A DNA stretch of 63,376 nt. It comes from CAZERD01 sp964515405. GTDB taxonomy: Bacteria; Campylobacterota_A; Desulfurellia; Desulfurellales; CAZERD01. Under the pieces are notes generated by a model. That model worked only from the letters and a program-made list of their open reading frames with translations, was not told the origin of the DNA and made no database searches. A program made the translations under genes and the position numbers. Location: positions 1 to 63,376 of the forward strand of contig CAZERD010000003.1 of NCBI GenBank assembly GCA_964515405.1, given 5' to 3'. Below are positions 16,373-25,359 of this stretch, piece by piece; position 1 is the first letter of the stretch; the number at the start of each line of letters is the position of its first letter.

Positions 16373-16813
16373 ATGGAGTTACCAAAGGTAACTGAAGTGC
16401 TGTTGGAAGCCAAAGAAAAGAAAAACCTAACCTTTGAAGAACTGGGTAAACTCATAGGTAGAAATGAGGTATGGGTAGCCGCTCTGTTCTACAGACAAGC
16501 AAGTGCATCAGAGGAGGAAGCCAAAAAACTTGTATCAGAGCTAGAACTCGGTAAAGAGATAGCAAAGGAACTCACCAAATTCCCCACAAAAGGGCTTGGA
16601 CCTTCCATACCAACAGATCCACTCATATACAGGCTCTATGAAATCATACAGGTTTATGGTATGCCTATTAAATCAGTGATACATGAAAAATTCGGTGATG
16701 GAATAATGAGTGCCATAGACTTCACGATAAACATAGACAAGGAGAAAGATCCTAAGGGAGACCGCGTAAAGATTATTCTATCAGGTAAATTCCTCCCGTA
16801 CAAAAAGTGGTAA
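16373..16813 (+). CDS. cynS: Cyanate hydratase (cyanase)
   Basis: Decomposes cyanate with bicarbonate to ammonia and CO2. The 146-residue length is normal. The C-terminal catalytic domain is clear: TDPLIYRLYEIIQVYG, HEKFGDGIMSAIDF and GKFLPYKKW. The active-site residues known from E. coli (Arg96, Glu99, Ser122) correspond to R87, E90 and S113. The N-terminal half is the expected helix-turn-helix-like bundle. AGGAGG lies upstream of the ATG. No cynR or carbonic anhydrase gene is adjacent. Confidence 0.95.
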   Translation: MELPKVTEVLLEAKEKKNLTFEELGKLIGRNEVWVAALFYRQASASEEEAKKLVSELELGKEIAKELTKFPTKGLGPSIPTDPLIYRLYEIIQVYGMPIKSVIHEKFGDGIMSAIDFTINIDKEKDPKGDRVKIILSGKFLPYKKW

Positions 16814-16840
16814 CAAATGGAAATATAGTCAAGGCAGCTC

Positions 16841-17215
16841 TCACTCCTCCTCAACAGTGATCTCAACAATTGTAGTCTCTCGCTTTGGAGAGAGAGCTGT
16901 CTTTCTGGCGTACTCTTCTTCTATTTTTCTCCTGAGCCTATCTTCCAGGTTCTCTATCACCTCATGGAGTTCTTCTATCTGCCTCTTCATCCTCAAAATT
17001 ATATCAACCCCTGCAAGGTTCACACCTAAACCCTGGGTAAGCTCCCGTATGAACTTTATTTCCTCAATGTCTTCATCCGTGTAAATCCTTATACCACCTG
17101 GCGTTCTCTTCGTCCTTATAAGCCCTTCCCTCTCATACTCCCTTATGGTATGAGGATGTATCTCAAGCATCTCCGCTACCATACCTATTGAATAATATCC
17201 TTTCTTAACCCTCAT
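16841..17215 (-). CDS. hspR: HspR-like MerR-family heat-shock repressor
   Basis: This 124-residue protein has the MerR-type DNA-binding domain at residues 1-75: YYSIGMVAEMLEIHPHTIREYE, then the wing RTPGGIRIY. A C-terminal coiled coil (about 85-115) follows. The HPHTIREYEREGLI signature and linkage to a DnaJ-type gene are typical of HspR, which represses chaperone operons and is released on heat stress. It begins just 3 bp after the upstream cbpA gene stops. The likely operator is the inverted repeat at 18093-18164. Confidence 0.93.
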   Translation of the reverse strand: MRVKKGYYSIGMVAEMLEIHPHTIREYEREGLIRTKRTPGGIRIYTDEDIEEIKFIRELTQGLGVNLAGVDIILRMKRQIEELHEVIENLEDRLRRKIEEEYARKTALSPKRETTIVEITVEEE

Positions 17216-17218
17216 GGC

Positions 17219-18043
17219 TTACACTCCCAGAATCCTTTTTATCTCGTCCGTTTCTGGCACGTTTTTGGGAATAGACACACTAGCCTTAGCGTACAGATCT
17301 CCTCCTCCAATGCCCTTACCCTTTATCCTGAATATTTGGTTGCACTGGGTACCCCTCGGAATCCTTATAGTTATCTCACCATCCGGAGTTTTAACCCTCG
17401 CTGTTCCTCCAAAAAGGGCAACTCCCAACGGCACGGTAAAATCTGTATAGAGCTTATCGTCTTTCACATAAAAGTCTTTGCTTGGGGTTACATTAACCAC
17501 TATGTATAAATCTCCTCGTCCCCCGAGTCCTTTTTGCCCTTTCCCTCTCACACGCAACTTCGTTCCGTCCCTAACACCCGGAGGTATCTTTACCTGCACC
17601 TTCTCATTGCCTATGTTAAGAGTCACAACCCTCCCTTTTATGGCATCGTTAAAATCCAGCGTCAGATTGTAATAGACATCAGCACCAGGAGGATAACCAG
17701 TGGAAAACCCAAAATCACTTCCTGCTGTCCTTCTCCCAAAAAACTCTTCAAATATTCTCCCTATATCAAAATCTCCAAACGAGCCGGAGGAAAAGTCGTA
17801 CTGTTGGTATCCCCCTGCACCATCCCCAAATCCAGCAAACCCAAATTTATCATACTTTTCTTTTTTTTCCCTGTCCGACAGTATGGAATAAGCTTCGTTT
17901 ATTTCCTTAAACTTCTTCTCCGCTTCTTTGTTATTGGGGTTGAGATCCGGATGATATTTTCTCGCCAACTTTCTATAAGCCTTTTTTATCTCCTCTTCTG
18001 TCGCGTCTCTGGAAACTCCCAGTACTTCATAAGGGTCTCTCAT
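17219..18043 (-). CDS. cbpA: DnaJ-type co-chaperone without zinc finger (CbpA-like)
   Basis: J domain at residues 1-70 with the HPD motif (KYHPDLNPNN) that stimulates DnaK. A Gly/Phe-rich linker (about 75-120) and C-terminal substrate-binding domains (GRGDLYIVV, PLGVALFGGTARV) follow. The CxxCxGxG zinc repeats of true DnaJ are absent, so this is CbpA type. The start at 18043 is set by GGGGTGAGAG just upstream; an in-frame ATG further up at 18124 lies in promoter DNA. It is co-transcribed with hspR. Confidence 0.93.
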   Translation of the reverse strand: MRDPYEVLGVSRDATEEEIKKAYRKLARKYHPDLNPNNKEAEKKFKEINEAYSILSDREKKEKYDKFGFAGFGDGAGGYQQYDFSSGSFGDFDIGRIFEEFFGRRTAGSDFGFSTGYPPGADVYYNLTLDFNDAIKGRVVTLNIGNEKVQVKIPPGVRDGTKLRVRGKGQKGLGGRGDLYIVVNVTPSKDFYVKDDKLYTDFTVPLGVALFGGTARVKTPDGEITIRIPRGTQCNQIFRIKGKGIGGGDLYAKASVSIPKNVPETDEIKRILGV

Positions 18044-18071
18044 GCTCTCACCCCTCTTTCTTTTTTTAAAG

Positions 18072-18185
18072 ATTATAAGATTTATAATTATATTGTCAAG
18101 TTTGAAATGCTTTATCAAAAGCAAAAACTAAGAGTAAACACAATTTTTGCTCCAAACTTGACAAATTTACTATTAGGTTTATAAT
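18072..18185. promoter_or_regulatory. Mirror-image divergent heat-shock promoters with inverted repeat
   Basis: On the + strand, TTGACA (18158-18163), 16 nt, TATAAT (18180-18185) drives hsp20-clpB. On the - strand, TTGACA (18099-18094), 16 nt, TATAAT (18077-18072) drives cbpA-hspR. Both are exact consensus with the same spacing. Each -35 box lies within one arm of a perfect 12-bp inverted repeat, TTGTCAAGTTTG (18093-18104) and CAAACTTGACAA (18153-18164), with 48 nt between the arms. The repeats contain the CTTGA half-site known from HspR (HAIR) operators, so a repressor bound there would block both promoters. Confidence 0.9.
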
Positions 18186-18226
18186 ACTCAATGGAAAAAA
18201 TAAAAAACCAAAGGGAGGTGAAAGCC

Positions 18227-18664
18227 ATGCTGAAACCATTTGATCCATTCAGGGAGCTAACGACACTACAGGAGAAGCTTAATCAGGTATTTGATGACTT
18301 CCTGCCCAATCTGAGGAGTGGAAAAGATTCAGGTGAGTGGATTCCAGCGGTAGACATCTATGAAACACCAGATTCTGTGGAGCTGGAATTCGAAATACCA
18401 GGCATAACAGAAAAAGACATTAAAATAAGGGTTGAAGACAACACACTCACCGTCTCTGGAGAAAGAATGTTTGAAAAGAAAGATGAAAAACACAACTACT
18501 ACAGGGTTGAAAGAAGTTATGGTAGCTTTGCAAGAAGCTTCCTGTTACCAAATAATGTTGACCCGGACAAGATAAAGGCAACATACAAGGATGGAGTGCT
18601 GAAAATAAGCATCCCAAAGAAGCCAGAATCCAAACCAAAGGAGATAGCAATATCCAAAGATTGA
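18227..18664 (+). CDS. Small heat-shock protein, Hsp20/alpha-crystallin family
   Basis: ATP-independent holdase chaperone of 145 residues. The alpha-crystallin domain spans about residues 38-130, from WIPAVDIYETPDSVELEFEIPG to KATYKDGVLKISIPKK, with the A-x-x-x-x-G-V-L signature. The start ATG at 18227 is chosen for the GGGAGGTG ribosome site 6 nt upstream; the in-frame ATG at 18191 would be at the transcription start. It is the first gene after the HspR-type promoter and is followed by clpB, a natural disaggregation partner. Confidence 0.94.
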   Translation: MLKPFDPFRELTTLQEKLNQVFDDFLPNLRSGKDSGEWIPAVDIYETPDSVELEFEIPGITEKDIKIRVEDNTLTVSGERMFEKKDEKHNYYRVERSYGSFARSFLLPNNVDPDKIKATYKDGVLKISIPKKPESKPKEIAISKD

Positions 18665-18675
18665 TAAAAGTGCAG

Positions 18676-18702
18676 AGGGGCGGTAAGCCCCTTTGTTCTT
18701 TT
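18676..18702 (+). terminator. Intrinsic terminator or attenuator between hsp20 and clpB
   Basis: A perfect 6-bp stem AGGGGC/GCCCCT with a GGTAA loop is followed by TTGTTCTTTT. It probably ends part of the hsp20 transcripts, giving more hsp20 than clpB mRNA, because I see no strong separate clpB promoter. Confidence 0.75.
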
Positions 18703-18726
18703 ACCAACAGAAAAGGAGGTTAGAAT

Positions 18727-21336
18727 ATGGATATAAACAAGCTAACAATAAAGTCCCAAGAAGCTATACAAAATGCAAAGGCAATAACAGACGAAAACAA
18801 GCACCAGGAAATATCAAGTCTCCACTTTCTGAAAGCCATCATTCAAGATAAAGACTCAGTAGCCGTATCATTATTCAACAAACTTGGAGTCAACCCAGAT
18901 ACCATAAACGCAGCTATAGACTCAGAACTAAAAAAGATACCCCAGGTGGAGACAACCAGCTCCACTGCAACACAGATATACATAACAAAAGAGCTGGACG
19001 AAGTGTTCAAAAGAGCAGAAAAAGAAGCCCAAAAAATGGGCGATGAATATATAAGCATAGAGCACTTTCTCATAGGGATGATGGAAGACTGTCAAGCAGC
19101 TGGTATACTGAAGAACCTGGGAGTAAAGAAGGATGATTTACTGAAAGCACTATACGAAATAAGGGGATCTCAGAGAATAACTGACCAGAACCCTGAAGAT
19201 AAGTATGAAGCTTTAAAAAAATATGGTAAGGATATAACAGAACTCGCAGAAAAGGGAAAATTAGATCCCGTTATAGGAAGAGATGAAGAAATAAGAAGAA
19301 CCATACAAATCCTCTCAAGAAGAACGAAAAACAACCCAGTACTCATAGGAGAACCCGGTGTAGGCAAAACAGCGATAGTAGAAGGTCTGGCTCAGAGAAT
19401 AGCAACTAAAGATGTTCCGGAATCCCTAAAGAATAAAAGAATAATAGCCTTAGATCTGGGCTCACTGATAGCTGGAGCCAAATTCAGAGGAGAATTTGAA
19501 GATAGACTTAAAGCAGTACTCAACGAGGTAAAAAGAGCTGAAGGAAAGATCATACTGTTTATAGATGAGTTACATACCCTGGTCGGAGCTGGAGCGGCTG
19601 AAGGTTCTGTAGATGCATCCAACATGCTAAAACCGATGCTTGCCAGGGGAGAACTAAGATGTATAGGAGCAACAACCCTGAAAGAGTACAGAAAATACAT
19701 AGAGAAGGATGCAGCCCTCCAGAGAAGATTCCAACCAGTATACGTCAAGGAACCGTCCGTTGAGGATACCATCTCTATCCTCAGGGGACTTAAGGAAAAG
19801 TATGAGCTACACCACGGAGTCAAGATAAGGGACTCTGCCATAATCGCAGCGGCAACACTATCACACAGATACATAACGGATAGATTCCTACCAGATAAGG
19901 CAATAGACCTTATAGATGAAGCTGCTGCAAGCCTAAAAATGAGACTGGAGAGTGGGATTGATCTTGCTGACGATTTGCAGAGAAAAATAGCCCAACTTGA
20001 AGTGGAGAAACAGGCCTTGAAAAAAGAAAAGGATGAAGACTCTAGAAAAAGGCTTGAAGGAATAGAAAAAGAATTAGCCAACCTCAAAGAACAACTTAAT
20101 GAAATTACAGCAAAATGGCAACGAGAAAAGGAAATCCTATCTCGAATAAATGAGACAAAGGAACAGATAGATAGAGTAAAAACAAATATGGAAATCGCAG
20201 AAAGAAATGGAGACTTTGAGAAAGCAAGCATTCTCAAATACGGAGAATTACCCAAACTGCAAAAAGAGTTAGAAGAATACAACAAAAAGTTGGAAACCCT
20301 GGGAGAGAGGATGCTTAGGGAAGAGGTAACGGAGGACGATATAGCTCAGATAGTCTCCAAATGGACAGGTATACCCGTCTCCAAGATGCTAGAGAGTGAA
20401 AGGGAAAAAATTCTCAAAATCAAGGAAAAACTCAGAGAACGCGTTGTAGGTCAGGACAGGGCTATAGAAGCTGTTGGCAACGCTATTCTTAGATCAAGAG
20501 CAGGATTATCTGATCCCAACAGACCTATAGCATCATTCATTTTCCTCGGACCAACAGGTGTTGGAAAAACAGAACTCTCAAAGGCTTTAGCAGAATTTCT
20601 CTTTGATAATGAACGCGCAATGGTACGCATAGACATGAGTGAGTATATGGAAAAATTTTCCGTATCAAGATTGATAGGAGCACCACCAGGATACGTCGGC
20701 TACGAGGAAGGCGGCCAGCTAACAGAGGCTGTCAGAAGAAGACCATACTCTGTGGTTCTCCTCGACGAAATAGAGAAGGCCCATCCCGATGTGTTCAACA
20801 TCTTGCTCCAAGTGCTGGATGAAGGCAGATTAACAGATTCCAAAGGTGTAACGGTAGACTTCAGAAACACTATCATCATCATGACATCAAATCTCGGCAG
20901 TCAATATCTAACCCAAATAACGGTTGACCCCGACAATCCCGAGTTTGAGAACAGATTCAACGAAGCCAAAAAGTTAGTCGAAACTGAGGTACACAGAACC
21001 TTTAAGCCGGAATTCCTCAACAGAGTAGATGAAATTATTATATTCAATCCTCTCGGCAAAAAACAAATAAGGGAAATAGTAAAGCTCCTACTGAACAAAA
21101 CCAAACAAAAAGTACAGGACAAAGGATTTGACATAGAGTTCTCCGAAGCGTTAATAGACACCATAGCAAACGAGGGATTTGATCCCGTATTTGGCGCAAG
21201 ACCATTGAGAAGGTACATCCAGAACAACGTTGAAAATAAACTTGCAGAAGCCATTCTCAAGGGCTTATTCACAAAGGGAGACACCATAAAAGCCGATGTA
21301 CAGAACGGAGAAATAGTATTTCTCAAAAAAAGTTAA
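18727..21336 (+). CDS. clpB: ATP-dependent disaggregase ClpB
   Basis: Hexameric AAA+ chaperone of 869 residues that resolubilises aggregates together with DnaK. The order is an N-terminal repeat domain (1-145), NBD1 with GEPGVGKT near 205, a coiled-coil middle domain (about 400-520, very rich in Lys/Glu), and NBD2 with GPTGVGKT near 610, then GARPLRRYIQ near the C-terminus. The middle domain separates it from ClpC. AAAGGAGG lies upstream of the ATG. Confidence 0.97.
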   Translation: MDINKLTIKSQEAIQNAKAITDENKHQEISSLHFLKAIIQDKDSVAVSLFNKLGVNPDTINAAIDSELKKIPQVETTSSTATQIYITKELDEVFKRAEKEAQKMGDEYISIEHFLIGMMEDCQAAGILKNLGVKKDDLLKALYEIRGSQRITDQNPEDKYEALKKYGKDITELAEKGKLDPVIGRDEEIRRTIQILSRRTKNNPVLIGEPGVGKTAIVEGLAQRIATKDVPESLKNKRIIALDLGSLIAGAKFRGEFEDRLKAVLNEVKRAEGKIILFIDELHTLVGAGAAEGSVDASNMLKPMLARGELRCIGATTLKEYRKYIEKDAALQRRFQPVYVKEPSVEDTISILRGLKEKYELHHGVKIRDSAIIAAATLSHRYITDRFLPDKAIDLIDEAAASLKMRLESGIDLADDLQRKIAQLEVEKQALKKEKDEDSRKRLEGIEKELANLKEQLNEITAKWQREKEILSRINETKEQIDRVKTNMEIAERNGDFEKASILKYGELPKLQKELEEYNKKLETLGERMLREEVTEDDIAQIVSKWTGIPVSKMLESEREKILKIKEKLRERVVGQDRAIEAVGNAILRSRAGLSDPNRPIASFIFLGPTGVGKTELSKALAEFLFDNERAMVRIDMSEYMEKFSVSRLIGAPPGYVGYEEGGQLTEAVRRRPYSVVLLDEIEKAHPDVFNILLQVLDEGRLTDSKGVTVDFRNTIIIMTSNLGSQYLTQITVDPDNPEFENRFNEAKKLVETEVHRTFKPEFLNRVDEIIIFNPLGKKQIREIVKLLLNKTKQKVQDKGFDIEFSEALIDTIANEGFDPVFGARPLRRYIQNNVENKLAEAILKGLFTKGDTIKADVQNGEIVFLKKS

Positions 21337-21362
21337 GCCTCAGGCGTTTGTCTGGGGCTTCC
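21337..21362. terminator. Terminator after clpB
   Basis: GCCTCAG (21337-21343), an 8-nt loop and CTGGGGC (21352-21358) pair with one T-G wobble and are followed by TTCCTTATCC. It lies between convergent clpB and pgeF and may act in both directions. Confidence 0.65.
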
Positions 21363-21995
21363 TTATCCAAGTATCACGCCTCCTCCTACATTTCTGCCAC
21401 AGACACCATCCCTTCTATAGGAAAAGAATCTCCTATCCTCATACGTGCACACACCCACATTCTCTATATTCTTGGGGGGAATTCCACACTCCAGCAACTG
21501 TTTCCTATTTACGCAGGCAAGATCCAGAAACAGGCTATCTCCACTCTTCCTAATGCACTCAGACTGGAAAAGCTCGGCCACCTCTCCACCAACTTCATAA
21601 CAGCCACCACATATATGCGGTCCGAATGAAACAATCATCCCTTCTTTAGAAGCCCCTTCCTCTACAAGCTTAGCCACCGCTTTCTTCACTATCCCCTTGG
21701 CACTCCCACGCCAACCTGCATGAACAGAACAAATAATCCTACTCCCAGTATCAAGAATCACTATAGGCACACAATCCGCTACCTTAACAGCCACAAAAAC
21801 ACCAGGAAGATGCGTATATACACCATCAGCCTCCTGAACCTCAGATGGATGCCACCTCACGACTATATCTGAATGAACCTGCCTGACCAGTGCAACGTGT
21901 GTAACAATAGCTAATTCACCGATTCCACCATATTTGTCAAAGAAAAAACAAGCTGCGCCGTATCTTCTGAATCTCCTGTCCTCAATAAATCCCAT
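21363..21995 (-). CDS. pgeF: PgeF/YfiH-type peptidoglycan editing or purine nucleoside enzyme
   Basis: A 210-residue member of the YfiH/LACC1 family (formerly multicopper polyphenol oxidase). Conserved pieces are LVRQVHSD, DCVPIVI, VHAGWRG (with the metal-binding His) and FGPHICGGCYEVG (with Cys and His). Members have been reported both to remove misincorporated L-Ser from peptidoglycan precursors and to phosphorylate or deaminate purine nucleosides. It starts one base after the serS stop, and ends the minus-strand glcD-glcF-galU-serS-pgeF run. Confidence 0.9.
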   Translation of the reverse strand: MGFIEDRRFRRYGAACFFFDKYGGIGELAIVTHVALVRQVHSDIVVRWHPSEVQEADGVYTHLPGVFVAVKVADCVPIVILDTGSRIICSVHAGWRGSAKGIVKKAVAKLVEEGASKEGMIVSFGPHICGGCYEVGGEVAELFQSECIRKSGDSLFLDLACVNRKQLLECGIPPKNIENVGVCTYEDRRFFSYRRDGVCGRNVGGGVILG

Positions 21996-23255
21996 CTACC
22001 CTATACGATCCTTCCCAAAATAGGGAATAAGAGCCTTTGGTATCCTGACACTCCCATCTTCTTCCTGATAATTTTCAAGGATAGCGACCAGCGTTCTACC
22101 AACTGCAAGCCCAGAACCGTTGAGAGTGTGCGGGAATCTAATCCTACCACTCTCATCCCTATACCTTATGGAAGCTCTTCTCGCCTGAAAATCCAGCGTA
22201 TTTGAACACGACGAAATCTCTCTGAACCTACCCTGCCCCGGCAACCACACTTCTATGTCATACGTTTTAGCGGCAGCAAATCCTATATCACCGCTGGAAA
22301 GTACAACAACCCTGTACGGTAACTCCAGTCTGCGCAGAACACTTTCAGCATGCTCAGTGAGCTCCTCCAACGCCGTAAAGGATAACTCCGGCTCTACAAA
22401 CTGGACAAGTTCAACTTTATTAAACTGATGCTGCCTTATTATCCCCTTAACATCCTTGCCGTAACTACCAGCCTCTTTCCTGAAGCAGGCTGTATATGCC
22501 ACATACTTTATAGGAAGTAAACTACCATCCAATATCTCTTCCCTGTGAAGATTAACCAAAGGCACCTCAGCAGTCGGAATCAAATATTGACCATCTGTTT
22601 CGTACACTTCTTCCCTGAACTTCGGCAGCTGACCGGTACCTACCATCACTTCCTCATTCACGATGTAGGGCGGAATAATTTCCTCATATTCATGCTCTCC
22701 AGTATGAAGATCCAACATAAAGTTTATCAATGCCCTTTCAAGACGAGCTCCATCCCTTTTATAAACCACAAACCTTGAGCCCGACAGCTTCACACCACGT
22801 TCGAAATCAAGTATCCCGAGCCTCTGGGCTATTTCAAAATGTTCCTTAGGTTCAAACCCGAACTCCCTGAGTTCACCCCACCTCCTCACTTCAACGTTAG
22901 AAGAATCATCCTCTCCAATGGGAACCGAATCATCTATAAGGTTTGGAACCACAAGCCACTTGTTAACAAAATCACTCTCAAGTCCCCTAAGCTCACTCTC
23001 AACACTAGGGATCATTTCAGAAATCTTTAAGGCCTCTTCAGAAATACTATCAACGGGTAATCCCTTGGACTTCAATCTGCCTATCTCCTTTGAGAGCTTT
23101 TTTCTCTTGGAAAACAGCGCTTCAAGCTCCAGTTTCTTTTTCCTTATACTCCTATCAAGCTCAACAAGTTCATCGACATCTATATCGCTGAATCTGTCTT
23201 TGAGTTTTTCCTTAAGAAGCTCAGGGTTTTTTCTCAAAATCGCCCTATCCAGCAT
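21996..23255 (-). CDS. serS: Seryl-tRNA synthetase
   Basis: Class II aminoacyl-tRNA synthetase of 419 residues. The N-terminal antiparallel coiled coil (about 25-105) grips the long variable arm of tRNA-Ser. Motif 2 is seen in YTACFRKEAGSYGKDVKGI and motif 3 in LNGSGLAVGRTLVAILENYQ. TAEVPLVN is the serine pocket signature. Its start overlaps galU by 11 bp. Confidence 0.97.
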   Translation of the reverse strand: MLDRAILRKNPELLKEKLKDRFSDIDVDELVELDRSIRKKKLELEALFSKRKKLSKEIGRLKSKGLPVDSISEEALKISEMIPSVESELRGLESDFVNKWLVVPNLIDDSVPIGEDDSSNVEVRRWGELREFGFEPKEHFEIAQRLGILDFERGVKLSGSRFVVYKRDGARLERALINFMLDLHTGEHEYEEIIPPYIVNEEVMVGTGQLPKFREEVYETDGQYLIPTAEVPLVNLHREEILDGSLLPIKYVAYTACFRKEAGSYGKDVKGIIRQHQFNKVELVQFVEPELSFTALEELTEHAESVLRRLELPYRVVVLSSGDIGFAAAKTYDIEVWLPGQGRFREISSCSNTLDFQARRASIRYRDESGRIRFPHTLNGSGLAVGRTLVAILENYQEEDGSVRIPKALIPYFGKDRIG

Positions 23256-24117
23256 CTATCACCTCTCTCAAATACTTCTTCAGTTCATCCTTTATTTCCT
23301 CGTCTTTAAGAGCAAACTTCACAGTAGCCTTTATCAGACCCAGCTTGTTCCCACAGTCATATCTTTCAACGTCAAGTATATACCCGTACACAGCTTCTTT
23401 CCTATTCAAAGAGGCTATAGCATCCGTCAATTGGATCTCACCATGTTTTCCACACTCTGTTCTCTCAAGTTCTTCAAACACACGAGGTGTAAGTATGTAC
23501 CTGCCCACTATAGCTAGATTACTCGGGGCTTCTTCCGGTCTCGGTTTCTCCACAAACTTCTCAAGTTTATAAAGCCTCTCATCTATATGTATACCATCAA
23601 CTATACCATATTTATCAACATTCTTAGGCTCAACCTCCTGTAACCCAAGTACGCTACACTGATACATATCAAACACCTCAACCAGTTGAGCAGTGGCAGA
23701 TCTCTCTCCATCCATCACCTCATCTGGGAGTATAACAGCAAACGGCTCATCACCTATAATATCTCTCGCCCTAAGAACAGCATGTCCAAGTCCCCTCGGC
23801 TCCTTCTGTCTTATATAAACAAAATCCGCCATATTGCTTATACCCCTCATCTGCTCAGCAAGCTCCCCCTTACCATGGGTCCTCAAATGGTACTCAAGCT
23901 CAAAGGAAATATCAAAATAATCCTCTATAGCCCTCTTACCACGGCCTGTGACAAACACAATAAGCTCAATCCCCGCCTTTATAGCATCCATAACCCCATA
24001 GTGAATGAGTGGTTTATCCACTACAGGAAGCATCTCCTTAGAAGAACTCTTAGTAGCGGGTAAAAATCTCGTGCCAAGCCCAGCTACTGGGAAAACAGCC
24101 TTTCTAACCCTTTTCAT
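23245..24117 (-). CDS. galU: UTP--glucose-1-phosphate uridylyltransferase
   Basis: Makes UDP-glucose from UTP and glucose-1-phosphate for envelope polysaccharides. The nucleotide-binding motif is GLGTRFLPATKSSSKEMLPV near residues 14-33, then KPLIHYGVMDAI, LPDEVMD and the FVEKP motif. Length of 290 residues is typical. The start overlaps the glcF stop (4 bp) and the end overlaps serS, so it is within an operon. Confidence 0.96.
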   Translation of the reverse strand: MKRVRKAVFPVAGLGTRFLPATKSSSKEMLPVVDKPLIHYGVMDAIKAGIELIVFVTGRGKRAIEDYFDISFELEYHLRTHGKGELAEQMRGISNMADFVYIRQKEPRGLGHAVLRARDIIGDEPFAVILPDEVMDGERSATAQLVEVFDMYQCSVLGLQEVEPKNVDKYGIVDGIHIDERLYKLEKFVEKPRPEEAPSNLAIVGRYILTPRVFEELERTECGKHGEIQLTDAIASLNRKEAVYGYILDVERYDCGNKLGLIKATVKFALKDEEIKDELKKYLREVIDAG

Positions 24118-25358
24118 ACCCCAACCTCCAAAGCTTCCTTTATCAATTCAATCGTATGTACCGTCTTTATATCGTCACGACCATATCTATGCAAAATCTC
24201 TGAAAGTTGCATCATGCAAGCAGAACACCCCGTAACAAGATAATCAGCTTCGGTTTCAGCTATCCACTCAAATTTCCTGGAACCTATCCTGAGAGAGAGC
24301 TCCCTATAATCCACACTAAATGTTCCACCATTGCCGCAGCATCTATCTGCATTCTTCATTTCTCTGAACCTGCTTATCTTTCTCAAAAAATCCCTGGGTT
24401 CATTCTTTATTCCTTGCGTCCTCTTCAAGTGACAGGGATCGTGATACGTCGTGTTCACATCAAGATTGCCAAGCATCCTTATCAAATTCGTATTCTCATA
24501 CAGAAACTTAACAGGATCTATCATCCTCGCAGCAACCTTCCTCGTCTTCTCCTCAAGCTCTTTATCCTCCAAATACATAGCGAGCTTGGGGTAATCAAAC
24601 TTCATGACACTCAAACACGTCGGTTCCAAAACAATTATGTGCTCAACATCCAAAGAGAGGAACAGTTCCACGTTTTTCCTGGCAAGATACTCAGCATCCT
24701 TGAAATTGCCAGCAAAATAAACAGGTCCTCCACAACACATCTGCTTCTCAGGAACTACAAAGTCAATCCCCAACTCACCCAGAATGTAAACAAAGTCATC
24801 CCCTACCTTCCTATACGAATAATTGATAAGGCAACCAGGAAACAAAGCCACCCTACCCCGCTTCCTCTTGGCATACTTATTGATAAAACTCACCCTATCC
24901 ATAGGAGGAATCAATCTATCCAATAAAGAACCTGGAAGTTCAATTGCCTCTCTGGAGAGCTTCGTACTCTTAAACAACGTAGAAAGCAAAACAGCTCCAC
25001 TGCCCACTATAAAATCCATAAGCTCTCTATTCTTCAACACATGCCCCATAACCCTCTTATAAAGGGGCAACCCATGCCTCTTGGATACATGCAACCTTGC
25101 AATCTCAACAACTGTATCGGTCTCCGCACTGTTGGGGCACGCCTCAACACAGGTGGCACACAACAAACACTTGTAAAGATAATCTTTGGACTTTTCACCG
25201 GAAAAATCAATCTTACCTTTCATAAACTCAGACAAAAGTGCAATGTGCCCACGCGCCACAAAAGGTTCTGCCTTTTCCTCCCGAAACACAGGACACACAT
25301 CCCTGCACAAGCCACACTTTACACATGATTCCCATGCTTCTTTTAATCGCTCATCCAT
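24114..25358 (-). CDS. glcF: Glycolate/lactate dehydrogenase iron-sulfur subunit
   Basis: A 414-residue heterodisulfide-reductase-D-like protein. Two ferredoxin motifs lie near the N-terminus (CVKCGLCRDVCP and CLLCATCVEACP), each binding a 4Fe-4S cluster. Two CCG domains follow (QMCCGGPVYFAGNF and RCCGNGGTFS). This is the electron-transfer partner of the FAD subunit encoded directly upstream. The ATG at 25358 was chosen because it starts right after the glcD stop. It passes electrons from 2-hydroxyacid oxidation to the quinone pool or another acceptor. Confidence 0.93.
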   Translation of the reverse strand: MDERLKEAWESCVKCGLCRDVCPVFREEKAEPFVARGHIALLSEFMKGKIDFSGEKSKDYLYKCLLCATCVEACPNSAETDTVVEIARLHVSKRHGLPLYKRVMGHVLKNRELMDFIVGSGAVLLSTLFKSTKLSREAIELPGSLLDRLIPPMDRVSFINKYAKRKRGRVALFPGCLINYSYRKVGDDFVYILGELGIDFVVPEKQMCCGGPVYFAGNFKDAEYLARKNVELFLSLDVEHIIVLEPTCLSVMKFDYPKLAMYLEDKELEEKTRKVAARMIDPVKFLYENTNLIRMLGNLDVNTTYHDPCHLKRTQGIKNEPRDFLRKISRFREMKNADRCCGNGGTFSVDYRELSLRIGSRKFEWIAETEADYLVTGCSACMMQLSEILHRYGRDDIKTVHTIELIKEALEVGV

Positions 25359-25359
25359 A

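Noticed and set aside
18044..18190. CIRCE element (HrcA site)
   Set aside because: TTAGCACTC-9nt-GAGTGCTAA is absent; the repeat found is of CTTGA type and hspR is adjacent.
19392..20285. Long open frame antisense to clpB
   Set aside because: Shadow of the clpB reading frame; Ser/Leu-rich translation without any motif.
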